Assembly (NCBI GenBank): GCA_023386635.1
Contig: JAEWJH010000134.1
Coordinates: 1 to 64,000, forward strand
Direction: 5' to 3'
DNA: 64,000 bases
Source: Pseudomonadota bacterium
GTDB lineage: Bacteria > Pseudomonadota > Alphaproteobacteria > Rhizobiales > Xanthobacteraceae
A program made the translations under genes and the position numbers. Positions 8,351 through 17,389 of this stretch are shown one piece after another (position 1 is the first letter of the stretch; each line of letters begins with the position of its first letter). Under the pieces are notes generated by a model. That model ran no database searches, was not told the DNA's origin, and saw only the letters and a program-made list of their open reading frames with translations.

Positions 8351-8916
8351 GTGAAAGTCATCGCCAGTTCGCTCCGCAAGGGCAATATCGTCGATCTCGA
8401 CGGCAAGCTGTACGTCGTCCTGACCGCCGAAAGCATCCACCCCGGCAAGGGCACTCCGGTGACCCAGCTCGATATGCGCCGGATCAGCGACGGCGTGAAG
8501 ACCTCGCAACGCTACAAGACCACCGATCAGGTCGAGCGCGCGCATGTCGAGGAACGGACCTATCAGTTCCTCTACAAGGACGGCGACGGCTTCCACTTCA
8601 TGAACCCGGAAGACTACGAGCAGCTCACCGTGCAGTCCGATGTGATCGGCGATGCCGAGGCATATCTGCAGGAAAGCATGATGGTGAAGCTCTCGGTCCA
8701 CGAAGGCTCCGCGGTGTCGATCGAAATCCCGCAGCGCGCGACGCTGGAAGTGGTCGAGACCGAACCGGCGATGAAGGGCCAGACCGCATCGGGTTCGTTC
8801 AAGCCCGCCATCCTGTCGAACGGCGTGCGCACCATGGTGCCGCAGCATATCGTCCCCGGCACGCGCGTCGTCGTCATGACCGCCGACGGCCCTACGTCGA
8901 GCGCGCCAAGGACTAA
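8351..8916 (+). CDS. efp: Elongation factor P, with an apparent -1 frameshift near its C-terminus
   Basis: EF-P relieves ribosome stalling at polyproline. The frame begins at GTG 8351 (VKVIASSLRKGNIVDLDGKL), with AAGGAT 7 bases upstream. The KOW-like domain and two OB domains are all present. The EpmA target lysine is K33 in HPGKGTP. The match continues to RVVVMTADG, then breaks: in frame the sequence goes on PTSSAPRTN with no stop, whereas the expected ending YVERAKD followed by TAA (8914-8916) is in the next frame. One missing base near 8890-8892 explains this. Because of it the frame stays open into the downstream peptidase gene. The coordinates given are those of the restored gene. Confidence 0.9.
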
Positions 8917-8974
8917 CATTCCCCGCGGCGGGCGCATGACCTGCCCGGCCGCATTCCACGCGCCGGAGGTTCGC

Positions 8975-10621
8975 ATGCGATCCGGCTGTGCTCCCACCGC
9001 CCTCGCCATCGTCGCCGCCTTCATGGCGGCGGCAGCGGCGCGCGCGGGCGAGATGCTGCCGCCGCGAACCAGCGCCGCGACGGTCGATTGGGAAGCCGCG
9101 GCCGGCGCCGTCCCCGGTCGCGACGGCACCAGCGCCGCCGACGTGCTCGCGCGGCTCAATGCGCGCATGGCGCACCGTTTTCCCGACATCGCCAAGAGCA
9201 CCGTGCCGGTGCTGCTGCCGGTCGATCCGCCGGCGCAGGAGGGGGCGGCAAGCGAGATCACGTTCGGAAGTTTCAAGCCCTCGAATTTCTTCCTGCCCGG
9301 CCCTGCCGGCTATCACGCCTCGTTCTTCCTCAAGGATGGCGCGGGCCTGTCGATCCGCTATCCGCGTCCGGTCGAGGTCGAGATATCCGGCGCGGCGTTC
9401 GTTTATGACCCCGACGGTCCGAACCTCGCGCAATCGGAGACGACGCCGAAAGGTTTCGACGACATTCCCGGTCTGCGCCGCATCCTCCGCGAAGCTCATG
9501 TGCGCTACGCCTTCGAGCGGTTCGGCGTGCCCTATGTGGTGTCGATCCAATGCTTCGACGGGCGCGTGACCCCGCGCCGCCTCTCCTGCCGCGACGCCGA
9601 CACCGTGGCCACGCGCTTTATCAAGAGCCTGCGGGTCGCCGGCGGCACGCCCGGTCCTTCAGCAAAGCCACCAGCGCTCGACCTGACCCGGCCGCAGACC
9701 GTGTCGCAGAATTTCACTTATCTTCCGGCAGGCCAGTTGATCGCGAACTCCGGCTACAAAGGCCAGAGCGGGCGCGCCGACGATCACGTCTACGCGCAGA
9801 TCCGCTTTCCGCTGGCGCAGGCGCCCGCCTTCGCCAAGTCGCAGTCGTTCAATCCGTGGGGCGATTGCTACAAGACCGGCCGCGTCGGCCGCATGGACCG
9901 CAAGGGCGCGCCCTATCGCTGCAAGCGCAACGACAAGCCGCTGGTGTTCGACGAATCCGCGCCGGAGAACTTCTCCTATCCGTGGCGCAATAACTTCTGC
10001 GAGGCGCGCGACACGCAGGTCGGACAGTGCCCCGGCGGCATCGGTCATCAGGGCCAGGACATACGTCCCGCGAACTGCGTGCTCAAGAACGAGCGCGCCG
10101 ATCGCTGCGAGCCCTATTTCCACGACGTCGTCGCGGTGCGCGACGGCATGATCCTGCGCAATCCGAAGCATTACACAGTCTACGAGACCGCCTTCATCGT
10201 CGTGAATACCGAAACCGACAATGTCCGGTTCCGCTACATGCACATGGACCCGCGCCACATGGATGCCGACAGCATCTTCAGCGGCCGGCGTGTGCGTCAG
10301 GGTGAGGTGATCGGCAAGGTCGGCAACTTCTACAAGCACGAACGCGGCACCAGCTATCACCTGCATTTCGACACGCAGGTGTTCACGCGCGATGGCTGGG
10401 TTTGGGTCAATCCGTATATGACGCTGGTCGCCGCCTATGAGCGGCTGATCGGCGCGCGCGGCACCGAGGTCGCGCATGACAGCGTCGGCCAGGCGGTCGC
10501 GCCGCAGGTGATGCCGGAACAGGTGATCACCGAGCAAGCCTCCGCAAAGCCGAAAGCGCGCGGCAAAAGTGCGCACAAACCGCGCGCCAAGCGGGGCAAA
10601 CGCGGCAAACGGCATCGCTAA
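8975..10621 (+). CDS. Secreted M23-family metallopeptidase (LytM-like)
   Basis: A 548-residue exported protein. A signal peptide (ALAIVAAFMAAAAARA) is followed by a long N-terminal region without recognisable domain and an M23 peptidase domain with GHQGQD near residue 357 (HxxxD zinc ligands) and HLHFD near 462 (HxH). M23 enzymes cut peptidoglycan cross-bridges, usually in division or remodelling. Several cysteines (CYKTGR, CKRND, CEARD, CPGG, CVLK, CEPY) suggest disulfides. The C-terminus is a Lys/Arg-rich tail. Start: ATG 8975 preceded by GGAGG at a good distance. A lytic transglycosylase gene follows, so the two may act together on the cell wall. Confidence 0.85.
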   Translation: MRSGCAPTALAIVAAFMAAAAARAGEMLPPRTSAATVDWEAAAGAVPGRDGTSAADVLARLNARMAHRFPDIAKSTVPVLLPVDPPAQEGAASEITFGSFKPSNFFLPGPAGYHASFFLKDGAGLSIRYPRPVEVEISGAAFVYDPDGPNLAQSETTPKGFDDIPGLRRILREAHVRYAFERFGVPYVVSIQCFDGRVTPRRLSCRDADTVATRFIKSLRVAGGTPGPSAKPPALDLTRPQTVSQNFTYLPAGQLIANSGYKGQSGRADDHVYAQIRFPLAQAPAFAKSQSFNPWGDCYKTGRVGRMDRKGAPYRCKRNDKPLVFDESAPENFSYPWRNNFCEARDTQVGQCPGGIGHQGQDIRPANCVLKNERADRCEPYFHDVVAVRDGMILRNPKHYTVYETAFIVVNTETDNVRFRYMHMDPRHMDADSIFSGRRVRQGEVIGKVGNFYKHERGTSYHLHFDTQVFTRDGWVWVNPYMTLVAAYERLIGARGTEVAHDSVGQAVAPQVMPEQVITEQASAKPKARGKSAHKPRAKRGKRGKRHR

Positions 10622-10696
10622 CCTTGACGGCAGCGGCAGCGCCGGGAACCCGAGGCGGCGCTTTCGACCGCGGCGGCGGACCGATAAACTCGCCCC

Positions 10697-11944
10697 ATGA
10701 ATCACATCGCCCTGACTGCAAGCCTGCTCACCCGCCGCCATTGGCTTCTTGGTGCCGCGACGACCATGCTGGCGGGCACGCTGCCTTCCGACGCATTCGC
10801 GCAATCCGCCGCGTTCGGCCGCTGGGTCGAGGCTTTCCGCGATCGCGCGGTTCGGCGCGGCATTTCCGAGGCGACCTACAACCGGGTGATGAACGGGCTC
10901 AAGCCCGACACATCGGTCTACGAGCAATATCGCCGCCAGCCGGAATTCACCGAGTCGATGTGGCAATACATCAACCGGCGCTGCTCCGGCTTCCGCGTGA
11001 TGACCGGCAAGGATCGCGCCAAGGAACACGCCGCGCTGCTCGGCCGCATCGAGCGCGACTACGGCGTCGACCGCTATGTGATGCTCGGCTTGTGGGGCAT
11101 GGAATCGTCATTCGGCGACGTGATCGACAATCCGAAATATATGCGGCCGGTGATCCCTGCGCTGGCCGCGCTGGCGTTCGGCGAGCCGCGCCGGCGCGCT
11201 TATTGGGAAGCCGAACTGCTCAACGCGCTGACGATCGTCGATCGCGGCTGGTCGACACCGCAGCAGATGATCGGCTCCTGGGCCGGCGCCATGGGCCACA
11301 CCCAATGGATGCCGGAGGTCTGGCTGAAGATCGGCGTCGACTACAACCGCGACGGCAAGATCACGCCGTTCGAACTGGGCGACGCCTTCGCTGGCACCGC
11401 GCGCTATCTGGTCGAGCGCGGCAATTATCGCCGCGGCGAAAGCTGGGGCTGCGAGGTGCGCCTCAACGGCGCGTCATCAAAGCTCGCCGACAACCGCACG
11501 CGGCGCACTTATGCGCAGTGGCAGGCACTCGGCGTCATCCGCGCCGACGGCAAGGCATTCGAGCATCCCGGCCATCATGTGAAACTGTGGCTGCCGCAAG
11601 CCGGCGGCCCCGCATTCCTGCTCGGACAGAATTTCCTCGCGGTGCGATCCTACAATCCTTCGTCGAACTACACGCTCGCGCTGTTGCATCTCGGCGATCT
11701 GGTGCGCGGTGATCCGCCGTTCCGGCAGCAATTTCCGGGCGGCGAGCGCGCACCGACGCTCGACGAGGTCAAGGAGTTACAGACCAGGCTCACCGCGCTT
11801 GGCTTCGACACCCAGGGCAACGACGGCCGCATCGGCAGCGATACGATGAAAGCGATCAAGGCGTTCCAGCAGAAGGTCGGCATGGAGCCGGCTGATGGTT
11901 ACGCCGGGCTGAAGGTGCTCGCCCGCATCCGGCAGATGCGCTGA
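10697..11944 (+). CDS. Lytic murein transglycosylase (MltB family) with peptidoglycan-binding domain
   Basis: A 415-residue enzyme that cleaves the MurNAc-GlcNAc bond with formation of 1,6-anhydro ends. The N-terminus TRRHWLLGAATTMLAG looks like a Tat or Sec signal peptide, cleaved near AFAQS. The MltB-type catalytic domain covers about residues 35-320, with the catalytic glutamate E136 in LWGMESSFGD and the family sequence GSWAGAMGHTQWMP. A PG_binding_1 domain closes the protein (LKELQTRLTALGF-like repeat, about 350-412). It lies 75 bases after the M23 peptidase on the same strand. Confidence 0.93.
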   Translation: MNHIALTASLLTRRHWLLGAATTMLAGTLPSDAFAQSAAFGRWVEAFRDRAVRRGISEATYNRVMNGLKPDTSVYEQYRRQPEFTESMWQYINRRCSGFRVMTGKDRAKEHAALLGRIERDYGVDRYVMLGLWGMESSFGDVIDNPKYMRPVIPALAALAFGEPRRRAYWEAELLNALTIVDRGWSTPQQMIGSWAGAMGHTQWMPEVWLKIGVDYNRDGKITPFELGDAFAGTARYLVERGNYRRGESWGCEVRLNGASSKLADNRTRRTYAQWQALGVIRADGKAFEHPGHHVKLWLPQAGGPAFLLGQNFLAVRSYNPSSNYTLALLHLGDLVRGDPPFRQQFPGGERAPTLDEVKELQTRLTALGFDTQGNDGRIGSDTMKAIKAFQQKVGMEPADGYAGLKVLARIRQMR

Positions 11945-11965
11945 AGACTATGTCCCGAAATCGTT

Positions 11966-12904
11966 TCAGGCGCGCCGATCGTTGATATCCTGACCGGCGA
12001 TCCAGCCGCGCAGGAAATCGATGAACAGCCGCACCCGGCGCGGCACGCTGGCGCCACGCGGATAGACCGCGAACAACGGCCGCTGCGGCGGCTGATAGCG
12101 CGTCAGAACCTTCACAAGCTCTCCGCTCGCCAGATCGTCGGCGATGACGTATCGCGGCACCAGCGCGATGCCGAGTCCGGCCCGCGCCGCCTTGCGCAAC
12201 GCGAGCGCGCTGTTAGAGGCGAAGGTGCCGTTGACCTTCACGGTGACGCCGCGTCCCGCGTGACGCCCGCCCGCCGGTGCGAACCGCCACAGCCGGTCGT
12301 TCGGCATCACGTTGGAATGCAGCAGACAGCGATGCGCCGCGAGTTGCTCCGGACGCGTTGGTTTCCCCGCTTCCGCGAGATAAGCGGGCGACGCGCACAC
12401 GACCCAGTCGAGCATCGCGATCTCGTCCTCGATCAGCGACGATGTGCGCATCGACGAGATGCGCAAGGCGAGATCGAGGCCGCGCTCGACGAACTCGTAA
12501 GGACGGCGGAACGACACATCCTCGAGACTGAGCGACACATTGAGCTTCGGCTGCGCCGCCGCGAACGCGACCACGGCGTCGGCCAGATGCAGCGAGCCGA
12601 ACGATTTCGGTGCGACCACGCGCAGCGTGCCGGTCGCCTCTTCCGGCGCGCGCGCTACCTGCCGCTCGCCCTGCTCGATATCGGCGAACACCTTGTCGCA
12701 GAACGCGAGATAAGCGCGGCCCTCGTCGGTGAGATTGACCGAGCGGGTCGAGCGGTTGAGCAGCCGCACGCCGAGGCGGCGCTCCAGATCGCCCACATGC
12801 CGCGAGACCAGCGCCCGCGACAAACCGAGCTGATTACCGGCGATGGTGAAGCTCCCCGCCCGCACGACGCGGACGAAACTCTCCATGGTGCGGAACCGGT
12901 CCAT
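11966..12904 (-). CDS. LysR-family transcriptional regulator
   Basis: A 312-residue LysR protein: an N-terminal winged helix-turn-helix (residues 1-60, including FTIAGNQLGLSRALVSRHVGD-like recognition sequence), then a linker helix and a periplasmic-binding-protein-like effector domain of normal length. It is divergent from the ThDP-dependent enzyme and its ABC transporter, the usual arrangement for a regulator acting on its neighbour, so control of that cluster is inferred. Its subgroup (MESFVRVVRAGSF) resembles the large DsdC/PtxR-like class common in Rhizobiales, which does not identify the effector. Confidence 0.93.
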   Translation of the reverse strand: MDRFRTMESFVRVVRAGSFTIAGNQLGLSRALVSRHVGDLERRLGVRLLNRSTRSVNLTDEGRAYLAFCDKVFADIEQGERQVARAPEEATGTLRVVAPKSFGSLHLADAVVAFAAAQPKLNVSLSLEDVSFRRPYEFVERGLDLALRISSMRTSSLIEDEIAMLDWVVCASPAYLAEAGKPTRPEQLAAHRCLLHSNVMPNDRLWRFAPAGGRHAGRGVTVKVNGTFASNSALALRKAARAGLGIALVPRYVIADDLASGELVKVLTRYQPPQRPLFAVYPRGASVPRRVRLFIDFLRGWIAGQDINDRRA

Positions 12905-12919
12905 GCGTGATTGTCAAAT

Positions 12920-12947
12920 CTTATGCAACAATAGCTTTCGCATTAAG
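12920..12947. promoter_or_regulatory. Imperfect inverted repeat, possible LysR operator
   Basis: Between the divergent LysR gene and the ThDP-enzyme gene the sequence CTTATGC is followed 13 bases later by GCATTAAG, which is its reverse complement except for one extra base. LysR regulators commonly bind such dyads (T-N11-A class) between divergent genes. The assignment rests on position and symmetry only. Confidence 0.35.
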
Positions 12948-13022
12948 TGGCTTTAGCGTTCAAATGTCAAAGTCTATGATCCCGACAGACACACGCCGGT
13001 GTCCGCCGGCCGATCCGGGAGA

Positions 13023-14789
13023 ATGCTGTTGCCATCCGCGTCCAAAACCATCGAGCAACCGACGCCCGCCGGCGTGAACGCACCGCAATTCGGCAGCGAC
13101 GTGATCGCCGATGCGCTGCGCGCGCTCGATATTCCCTATATCGCGCTCAATCCCGGCGCGAGCTATCGCGGCCTGCACGACAGCCTCGTCAATTATCTCG
13201 GCAACACCGCGCCGCAGATGCTGCTGTGTCTGCATGAGGAGGCAGCGGTCGCGATCGCGCACGGCTACGCCAAGGTCACCGGCAAGGCGATGGCGGCCTG
13301 CGTTCACTCCAATGTCGGGCTGATGCACGGCACCATGGCGGTGTTCAACGCCTGGTGCGACCGCATGCCGTTGCTGCTGCTCGGCGCTACCGGTCCCGTC
13401 GATGCCGCCAAACGCCGGCCGTGGATCGACTGGATCCACACCGCGCGCGATCAGGGCGCGCTGGTGCGCGGCTATACCAAGTGGGACGATCAGCCGGCGT
13501 CGCCGGCCGCCGCGCGCGAGGCGCTCCTGCGCGGCGCGTGGATCGCCAACACCGCGCCGCGCGGACCGGTCTACGTCAATCTCGATGCCGAGGTGCAGGA
13601 AGCGAAACTTCCCGCTGCCGTGCCGACACCGCCGGCGCAACGCTTCATGCCCGAGGTGACGCAGGCCGCACCTGCCGCGCTCATCAAGCAGGCCGCCGAA
13701 CGGCTCGCCGCGGCCAAGCATCCGGTGATCCTTGCCGGCCGCTGCTCGCGCAGCGTGACCGGCTGGCAGGAGCGCATCGGGCTCGCCGAACGGCTCGGCG
13801 CGCGCGTCCTCACCGATCTGAAGATTTCCGCGTCGTTCCCGACCGATCATCCGCTGCATGCCGGCGTGCCCGGCACCATCGCGCCGGTTCCGGAAGCGGC
13901 CGAAGCGCTGCGGCAGGCCGACGTGATCCTCAGCCTCGACTGGCTCGACCTCGCGGGCACGCTGAAACATGCTGGCGACGTGAAGGCCGAGATTATTCAG
14001 GTGTCGGTCGATCATCAGCTCCACAATGGCTGGAGCATGGACTATCAGGCGCTCCCCGCCATCGACCTGATGCTCGCCTGCGAACCGGAGCAAGCCGTCA
14101 GCGCGTTGCTGGAGGTTTTGCCGAAAACACCGAAGCCCCTGCCCGCCGCGAAGCCGGCAAAGCTCGACCTCGGCGACGGCCTCACGGTCAATCATCTCGC
14201 CGTCGAATTGCGCAAGGCGCTGGGCGAACGTCCCGTGAGCCTCACCCACGTCTCGCTGTCGTGGAACGGGGCGAGCTGGCCGTTCCGGCATCCGCTCGAT
14301 TTTCTCGGCTCCGATGGCGGCGGCGGCGTCGGCGGAGGTCCGGGCATCTCGGTCGGCGCGGCGGTCGCGCTGCGCGGCACCGGGCGCATGCCGGTGGCGG
14401 TGTGCGGCGACGGCGATTTCCTGATGGGGGTGACCGCATTGTGGACCGCGGTCCATTACAACATTCCGCTGCTGGTGGTGGTCGCCAACAACCGCTCCTT
14501 CTTCAACGATGAATTGCATCAGGAGCGCGTCGCGCGCATGCGTGACCGCCCGGTGGAGAACCGCTGGATCGGCCAGCGCATCGACGATCCAGCCATCGAC
14601 ATCGCCGGCATGGCCCGCGCGCAGGGCGCACAGGGCTTCGGCCCGGTGGAACGGGCCGATCAGCTTGCGGAAGTCTTTGCCAAGGCCATCGCGACCGTCG
14701 AGAATGGCGGAGTCGCCGTCGTGGATGTCCGGGTCGAACCCGGATACTCGCCGGCGACGACCGCCGTGATGGCCCGCAGCGCCGACTAG
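13023..14789 (+). CDS. Thiamine diphosphate-dependent enzyme, acetolactate synthase/benzoylformate decarboxylase-like
   Basis: About 588 residues with the three-domain layout of the ThDP enzyme family: pyrimidine-binding domain with the activating glutamate in CLHEEAAVAIAHGY, a central domain, and a C-terminal pyrophosphate domain with GDGDFLMGVTALW and the downstream VVANNRSFFND metal-site sequence. Substrate cannot be read from this; the family includes 2-oxoacid decarboxylases and carboligases. ABC importer genes follow 50 bases later and a LysR gene is divergent, so it probably metabolises the imported compound. The frame also allows GTG 12999 with eight extra residues; neither start has an ideal ribosome-binding site. 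Confidence 0.88.
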   Translation: MLLPSASKTIEQPTPAGVNAPQFGSDVIADALRALDIPYIALNPGASYRGLHDSLVNYLGNTAPQMLLCLHEEAAVAIAHGYAKVTGKAMAACVHSNVGLMHGTMAVFNAWCDRMPLLLLGATGPVDAAKRRPWIDWIHTARDQGALVRGYTKWDDQPASPAAAREALLRGAWIANTAPRGPVYVNLDAEVQEAKLPAAVPTPPAQRFMPEVTQAAPAALIKQAAERLAAAKHPVILAGRCSRSVTGWQERIGLAERLGARVLTDLKISASFPTDHPLHAGVPGTIAPVPEAAEALRQADVILSLDWLDLAGTLKHAGDVKAEIIQVSVDHQLHNGWSMDYQALPAIDLMLACEPEQAVSALLEVLPKTPKPLPAAKPAKLDLGDGLTVNHLAVELRKALGERPVSLTHVSLSWNGASWPFRHPLDFLGSDGGGGVGGGPGISVGAAVALRGTGRMPVAVCGDGDFLMGVTALWTAVHYNIPLLVVVANNRSFFNDELHQERVARMRDRPVENRWIGQRIDDPAIDIAGMARAQGAQGFGPVERADQLAEVFAKAIATVENGGVAVVDVRVEPGYSPATTAVMARSAD

Positions 14790-14839
14790 AGCCGTTACGG
14801 CCGACAAAAAACGGCCAAAGAAAAAAAGTCCGAGGGAAC

Positions 14840-15703
14840 ATGTCAGCTTCTTCCGCCACCGCGCCGCGCTCTGCCTCGCCCCCACTACCGGACGAGACGA
14901 TCCTCGACGTCGACCATCTCCACGTCGCGTTCCAGACCCCGGATGGTCCGGTCGTCGCGGTCGAGGACGTGTCGCTGACGGTCCGCAAGGGCGAATTCCT
15001 GTCGATCATCGGCCCGTCCGGCTGCGGCAAATCGACGGTCTTCAATGTAGTCGGCGGGCTGCTCACCGAACATGACGGCCGTGTCTCGGTCGCCGGCGAA
15101 ACCATCGTCGGGCCGCATCCGTCGATCGGCATGGTGTTCCAGGAAGAGTCGACCTTCCCATGGCGCACCGTGATCGACAACGTCGCCTTCCCGCTCGAAC
15201 TCACCGGGATGCCAAAGGCGCAGCGCATCGAGCGGGCGCGGCACTTCATCGACATGGTCGGGCTGCAAGGCTTCGAACGCCGCTATCCGGGCGAACTCTC
15301 CGGCGGCATGCGCCAGCGCGTGTCGCTCGCCCGCACGCTGGCCTCCGAGCCGAAGATCCTGCTGATGGACGAGCCGTTCGCCGCGCTCGACGAGCAGACC
15401 CGCCTGCTGCTCGGCGACAAGGTGCTGCAGATCCAGCAGGAGTTGCAGCAGACGACGCTGCTGATCACCCACAACATCACCGAAGCGGTGCAGATGTCCG
15501 ACCGCATCCTGGTGATGACCTATCGGCCGGGCAAAACGAAGCGTCTTGTCGAGATCGACCTGCCGCGCCCACGCACGTCGGAGATCGTCGGCAGCGAGGC
15601 GTTCGGCCGCTACGTCGCCCAGATCTGGGCCGACCTGCGCGAGGAGGCGAGCCGCGGCCTGACCGATGATGAAACCAGCCGCAACCGGAGCGGCGCGTCA
15701 TGA
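14840..15703 (+). CDS. ABC transporter ATPase, nitrate/sulfonate/taurine type
   Basis: A 287-residue nucleotide-binding subunit of the SsuB/TauB/NrtD class. Walker A is GPSGCGKST (58-66), the signature LSGGMRQR lies near 153 and Walker B ILLMDEP near 173, followed by the H-loop ITHNITEAV. The first 20 residues are a Ser/Ala/Pro-rich extension. A GAGGGA ribosome-binding site precedes the ATG. The stop overlaps the start of the permease gene (ATGA at 15700). It powers import of an unknown small organic anion or pyrimidine precursor. Confidence 0.94.
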   Translation: MSASSATAPRSASPPLPDETILDVDHLHVAFQTPDGPVVAVEDVSLTVRKGEFLSIIGPSGCGKSTVFNVVGGLLTEHDGRVSVAGETIVGPHPSIGMVFQEESTFPWRTVIDNVAFPLELTGMPKAQRIERARHFIDMVGLQGFERRYPGELSGGMRQRVSLARTLASEPKILLMDEPFAALDEQTRLLLGDKVLQIQQELQQTTLLITHNITEAVQMSDRILVMTYRPGKTKRLVEIDLPRPRTSEIVGSEAFGRYVAQIWADLREEASRGLTDDETSRNRSGAS

Positions 15704-16467
15704 GCAGAGCCTCGCGCGGGCCGAACGCGCTGGCCTTCGCGGTCGGCGTCGGCTGCCTCGTCCTGTTTCTGCTGGCGATGGAAGCGCTGATCCAGTTCGG
15801 CGTCGTCAACCGCTTCATCATCCCGCCGCCCTCGGAGATCGTGATGAGCTTCGAGCGGGTAATCGTCGAGGAAGACATCCTGCACCGCTTCATGATGACC
15901 GCGACCGAATGCCTGACCGCCGGCGTGATGCTCACGGTGTTCGGCGTCATCGGCGGCGTGCTGCTGCATCGCTTCAAGCTTTTGCAGCAAGCCTGCGAAA
16001 CCTGGGTCGCGGCCGCGGCCTCGGCGCCCGTGGTGCTGATGTACCCGCTGTTTCTGGTGATCTTCGGCCGCAGCGCCTGGACCATCATCATGATCGGCTT
16101 CGTCGCCGCGCTGCCGCCGGTGATCCTCAAAACGCTCGAGGGCCTCTCCGACACCCGCCGCGTGCTGGTGAATGTCGGCAAGAGCTTCAACCTGACGCCG
16201 ATGCAGAGCTTCTGGAAGATCCTGTTCCCGGCGGCACTGCCGACCATCTTTGTCGGCATCCGGCTCGGCCTCATCTTCGCGCTGATCAACATCGTCGGCG
16301 TCGAGTTCCTGATCAATTTCGGCGGGCTCGGCCAGCTCATCAACGAACTGGCGGAGCGCTACGACCTCGCCGGCACCTATGCGGCGATCTGCTTCGTCAT
16401 TCTCGTCAGCGTGGTGTTCTTCATGTCGCTCGAAAGGATCGAACGATGGTTGCGACCGGCACATTGA
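15700..16467 (+). CDS. ABC transporter permease, SsuC/TauC type
   Basis: A 255-residue integral membrane protein with about six membrane spans and the BPD_transp_1 coupling region (SFNLTPMQSFWKILFPAALP, the EAA-like loop that contacts the ATPase). It is translationally coupled to the ATPase by an ATGA overlap and overlaps the second permease gene by 22 bases. Two different permease subunits imply a heterodimeric channel. Confidence 0.93.
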   Translation: MSRASRGPNALAFAVGVGCLVLFLLAMEALIQFGVVNRFIIPPPSEIVMSFERVIVEEDILHRFMMTATECLTAGVMLTVFGVIGGVLLHRFKLLQQACETWVAAAASAPVVLMYPLFLVIFGRSAWTIIMIGFVAALPPVILKTLEGLSDTRRVLVNVGKSFNLTPMQSFWKILFPAALPTIFVGIRLGLIFALINIVGVEFLINFGGLGQLINELAERYDLAGTYAAICFVILVSVVFFMSLERIERWLRPAH

Positions 16468-17240
16468 CCGCCAGAGCGCCGGCGCGCAGCCCGTTCAGGC
16501 GCGTCATGCTGCTGCGGATCGGCATTATCGTCGCGGTTCTCGCCGGCTGGGAGCTGCTGTCGCGCTCGGGCTGGCTCTACCGCGACGTGGTGCCCTCGCT
16601 GTTCGCCATCGGCAAGGCGATCGTCGCGCTGCTGTCGAGCGGCGAATATTATTTCCACCTCGGCGTCACCGCCGGCGAAATTCTTGTGGCATTGGCGATC
16701 GGTGGCGTGCTCGGTCTGATCGCCGGGCTGCTGCTCGGCGCCAACCGCTTTCTCGCGGCGGCGTTCGAGTCCTATCTCTACTATCTCGGCCCTACCCCGA
16801 AGATCATCTTCTTCCCGATCCTGATCATGTGGTTCGGCGTCGGCCCCGGCTCGAAGATCGCCATGGGCGTGCTGTCGGCGTTCTTCCCGATCGCGCTATC
16901 GGTCGCCGCCGGCATGCGCGAGATCGACCGCGTGCTGATCCGCGTCGGCAAGAGCTTCCGCGCCTCCACCTGGCAGATGGCGACAAAGGTCTATGTCCCG
17001 GCGATGCGCCATCCGATCATCAACGGCGTGCGGCTCGGCCTCGGTGTCGCCCTGATCGCCACGCTGCTCGCCGAAACCAAGCTGTCGAACAAGGGGATCG
17101 GCTATCTGATCATCCAGGCCTACACGCTGTTCGACATGCCGCGCATGTACGCGATGCTGATCGTGCTGTTCGTGGTGGCGATCGGCGCCAACGCGCTGGT
17201 GGGACGGCTTGGCGGGTTGAGCAACATCAAGCGGCGGTAA
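16446..17240 (+). CDS. Second ABC transporter permease, SsuC/TauC type
   Basis: A 264-residue permease paralogous to the previous one, with the EAA-like loop at SFRASTWQMATKVYVPAMRH and typical spans. The ATG at 16446 lies inside the end of the preceding gene in another frame; the frame itself is open far upstream, but that part is out-of-frame shadow of the first permease. No periplasmic binding-protein gene follows, so the importer is incomplete here and must recruit one from elsewhere. Confidence 0.93.
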   Translation: MVATGTLTARAPARSPFRRVMLLRIGIIVAVLAGWELLSRSGWLYRDVVPSLFAIGKAIVALLSSGEYYFHLGVTAGEILVALAIGGVLGLIAGLLLGANRFLAAAFESYLYYLGPTPKIIFFPILIMWFGVGPGSKIAMGVLSAFFPIALSVAAGMREIDRVLIRVGKSFRASTWQMATKVYVPAMRHPIINGVRLGLGVALIATLLAETKLSNKGIGYLIIQAYTLFDMPRMYAMLIVLFVVAIGANALVGRLGGLSNIKRR

Positions 17241-17389
17241 CGCGCTTCAGGATGCTGCGCGTTAAGAGTCGGTTGCTGGTTGCTCCGCTCTCTCAACGTG
17301 ATGCCCGAGCATAGCCGGTCTTCGACGCGCTATGCCCGGCCATGATGTGGTGAGAGCGCGATCTGGAGCAAAAGACGGATCGGGCTTCG

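Noticed and set aside
8027..10621. 864-residue open frame spanning efp and the M23 peptidase
   Set aside because: The first part overlaps epmA on the other strand and the centre shows an efp frameshift; homology marks two genes, not a designed fusion.
12960..14885. 641-residue open frame on the minus strand
   Set aside because: It is the antisense shadow of the ThDP-enzyme gene: Arg/His/Gly/Asp-rich, without domains.
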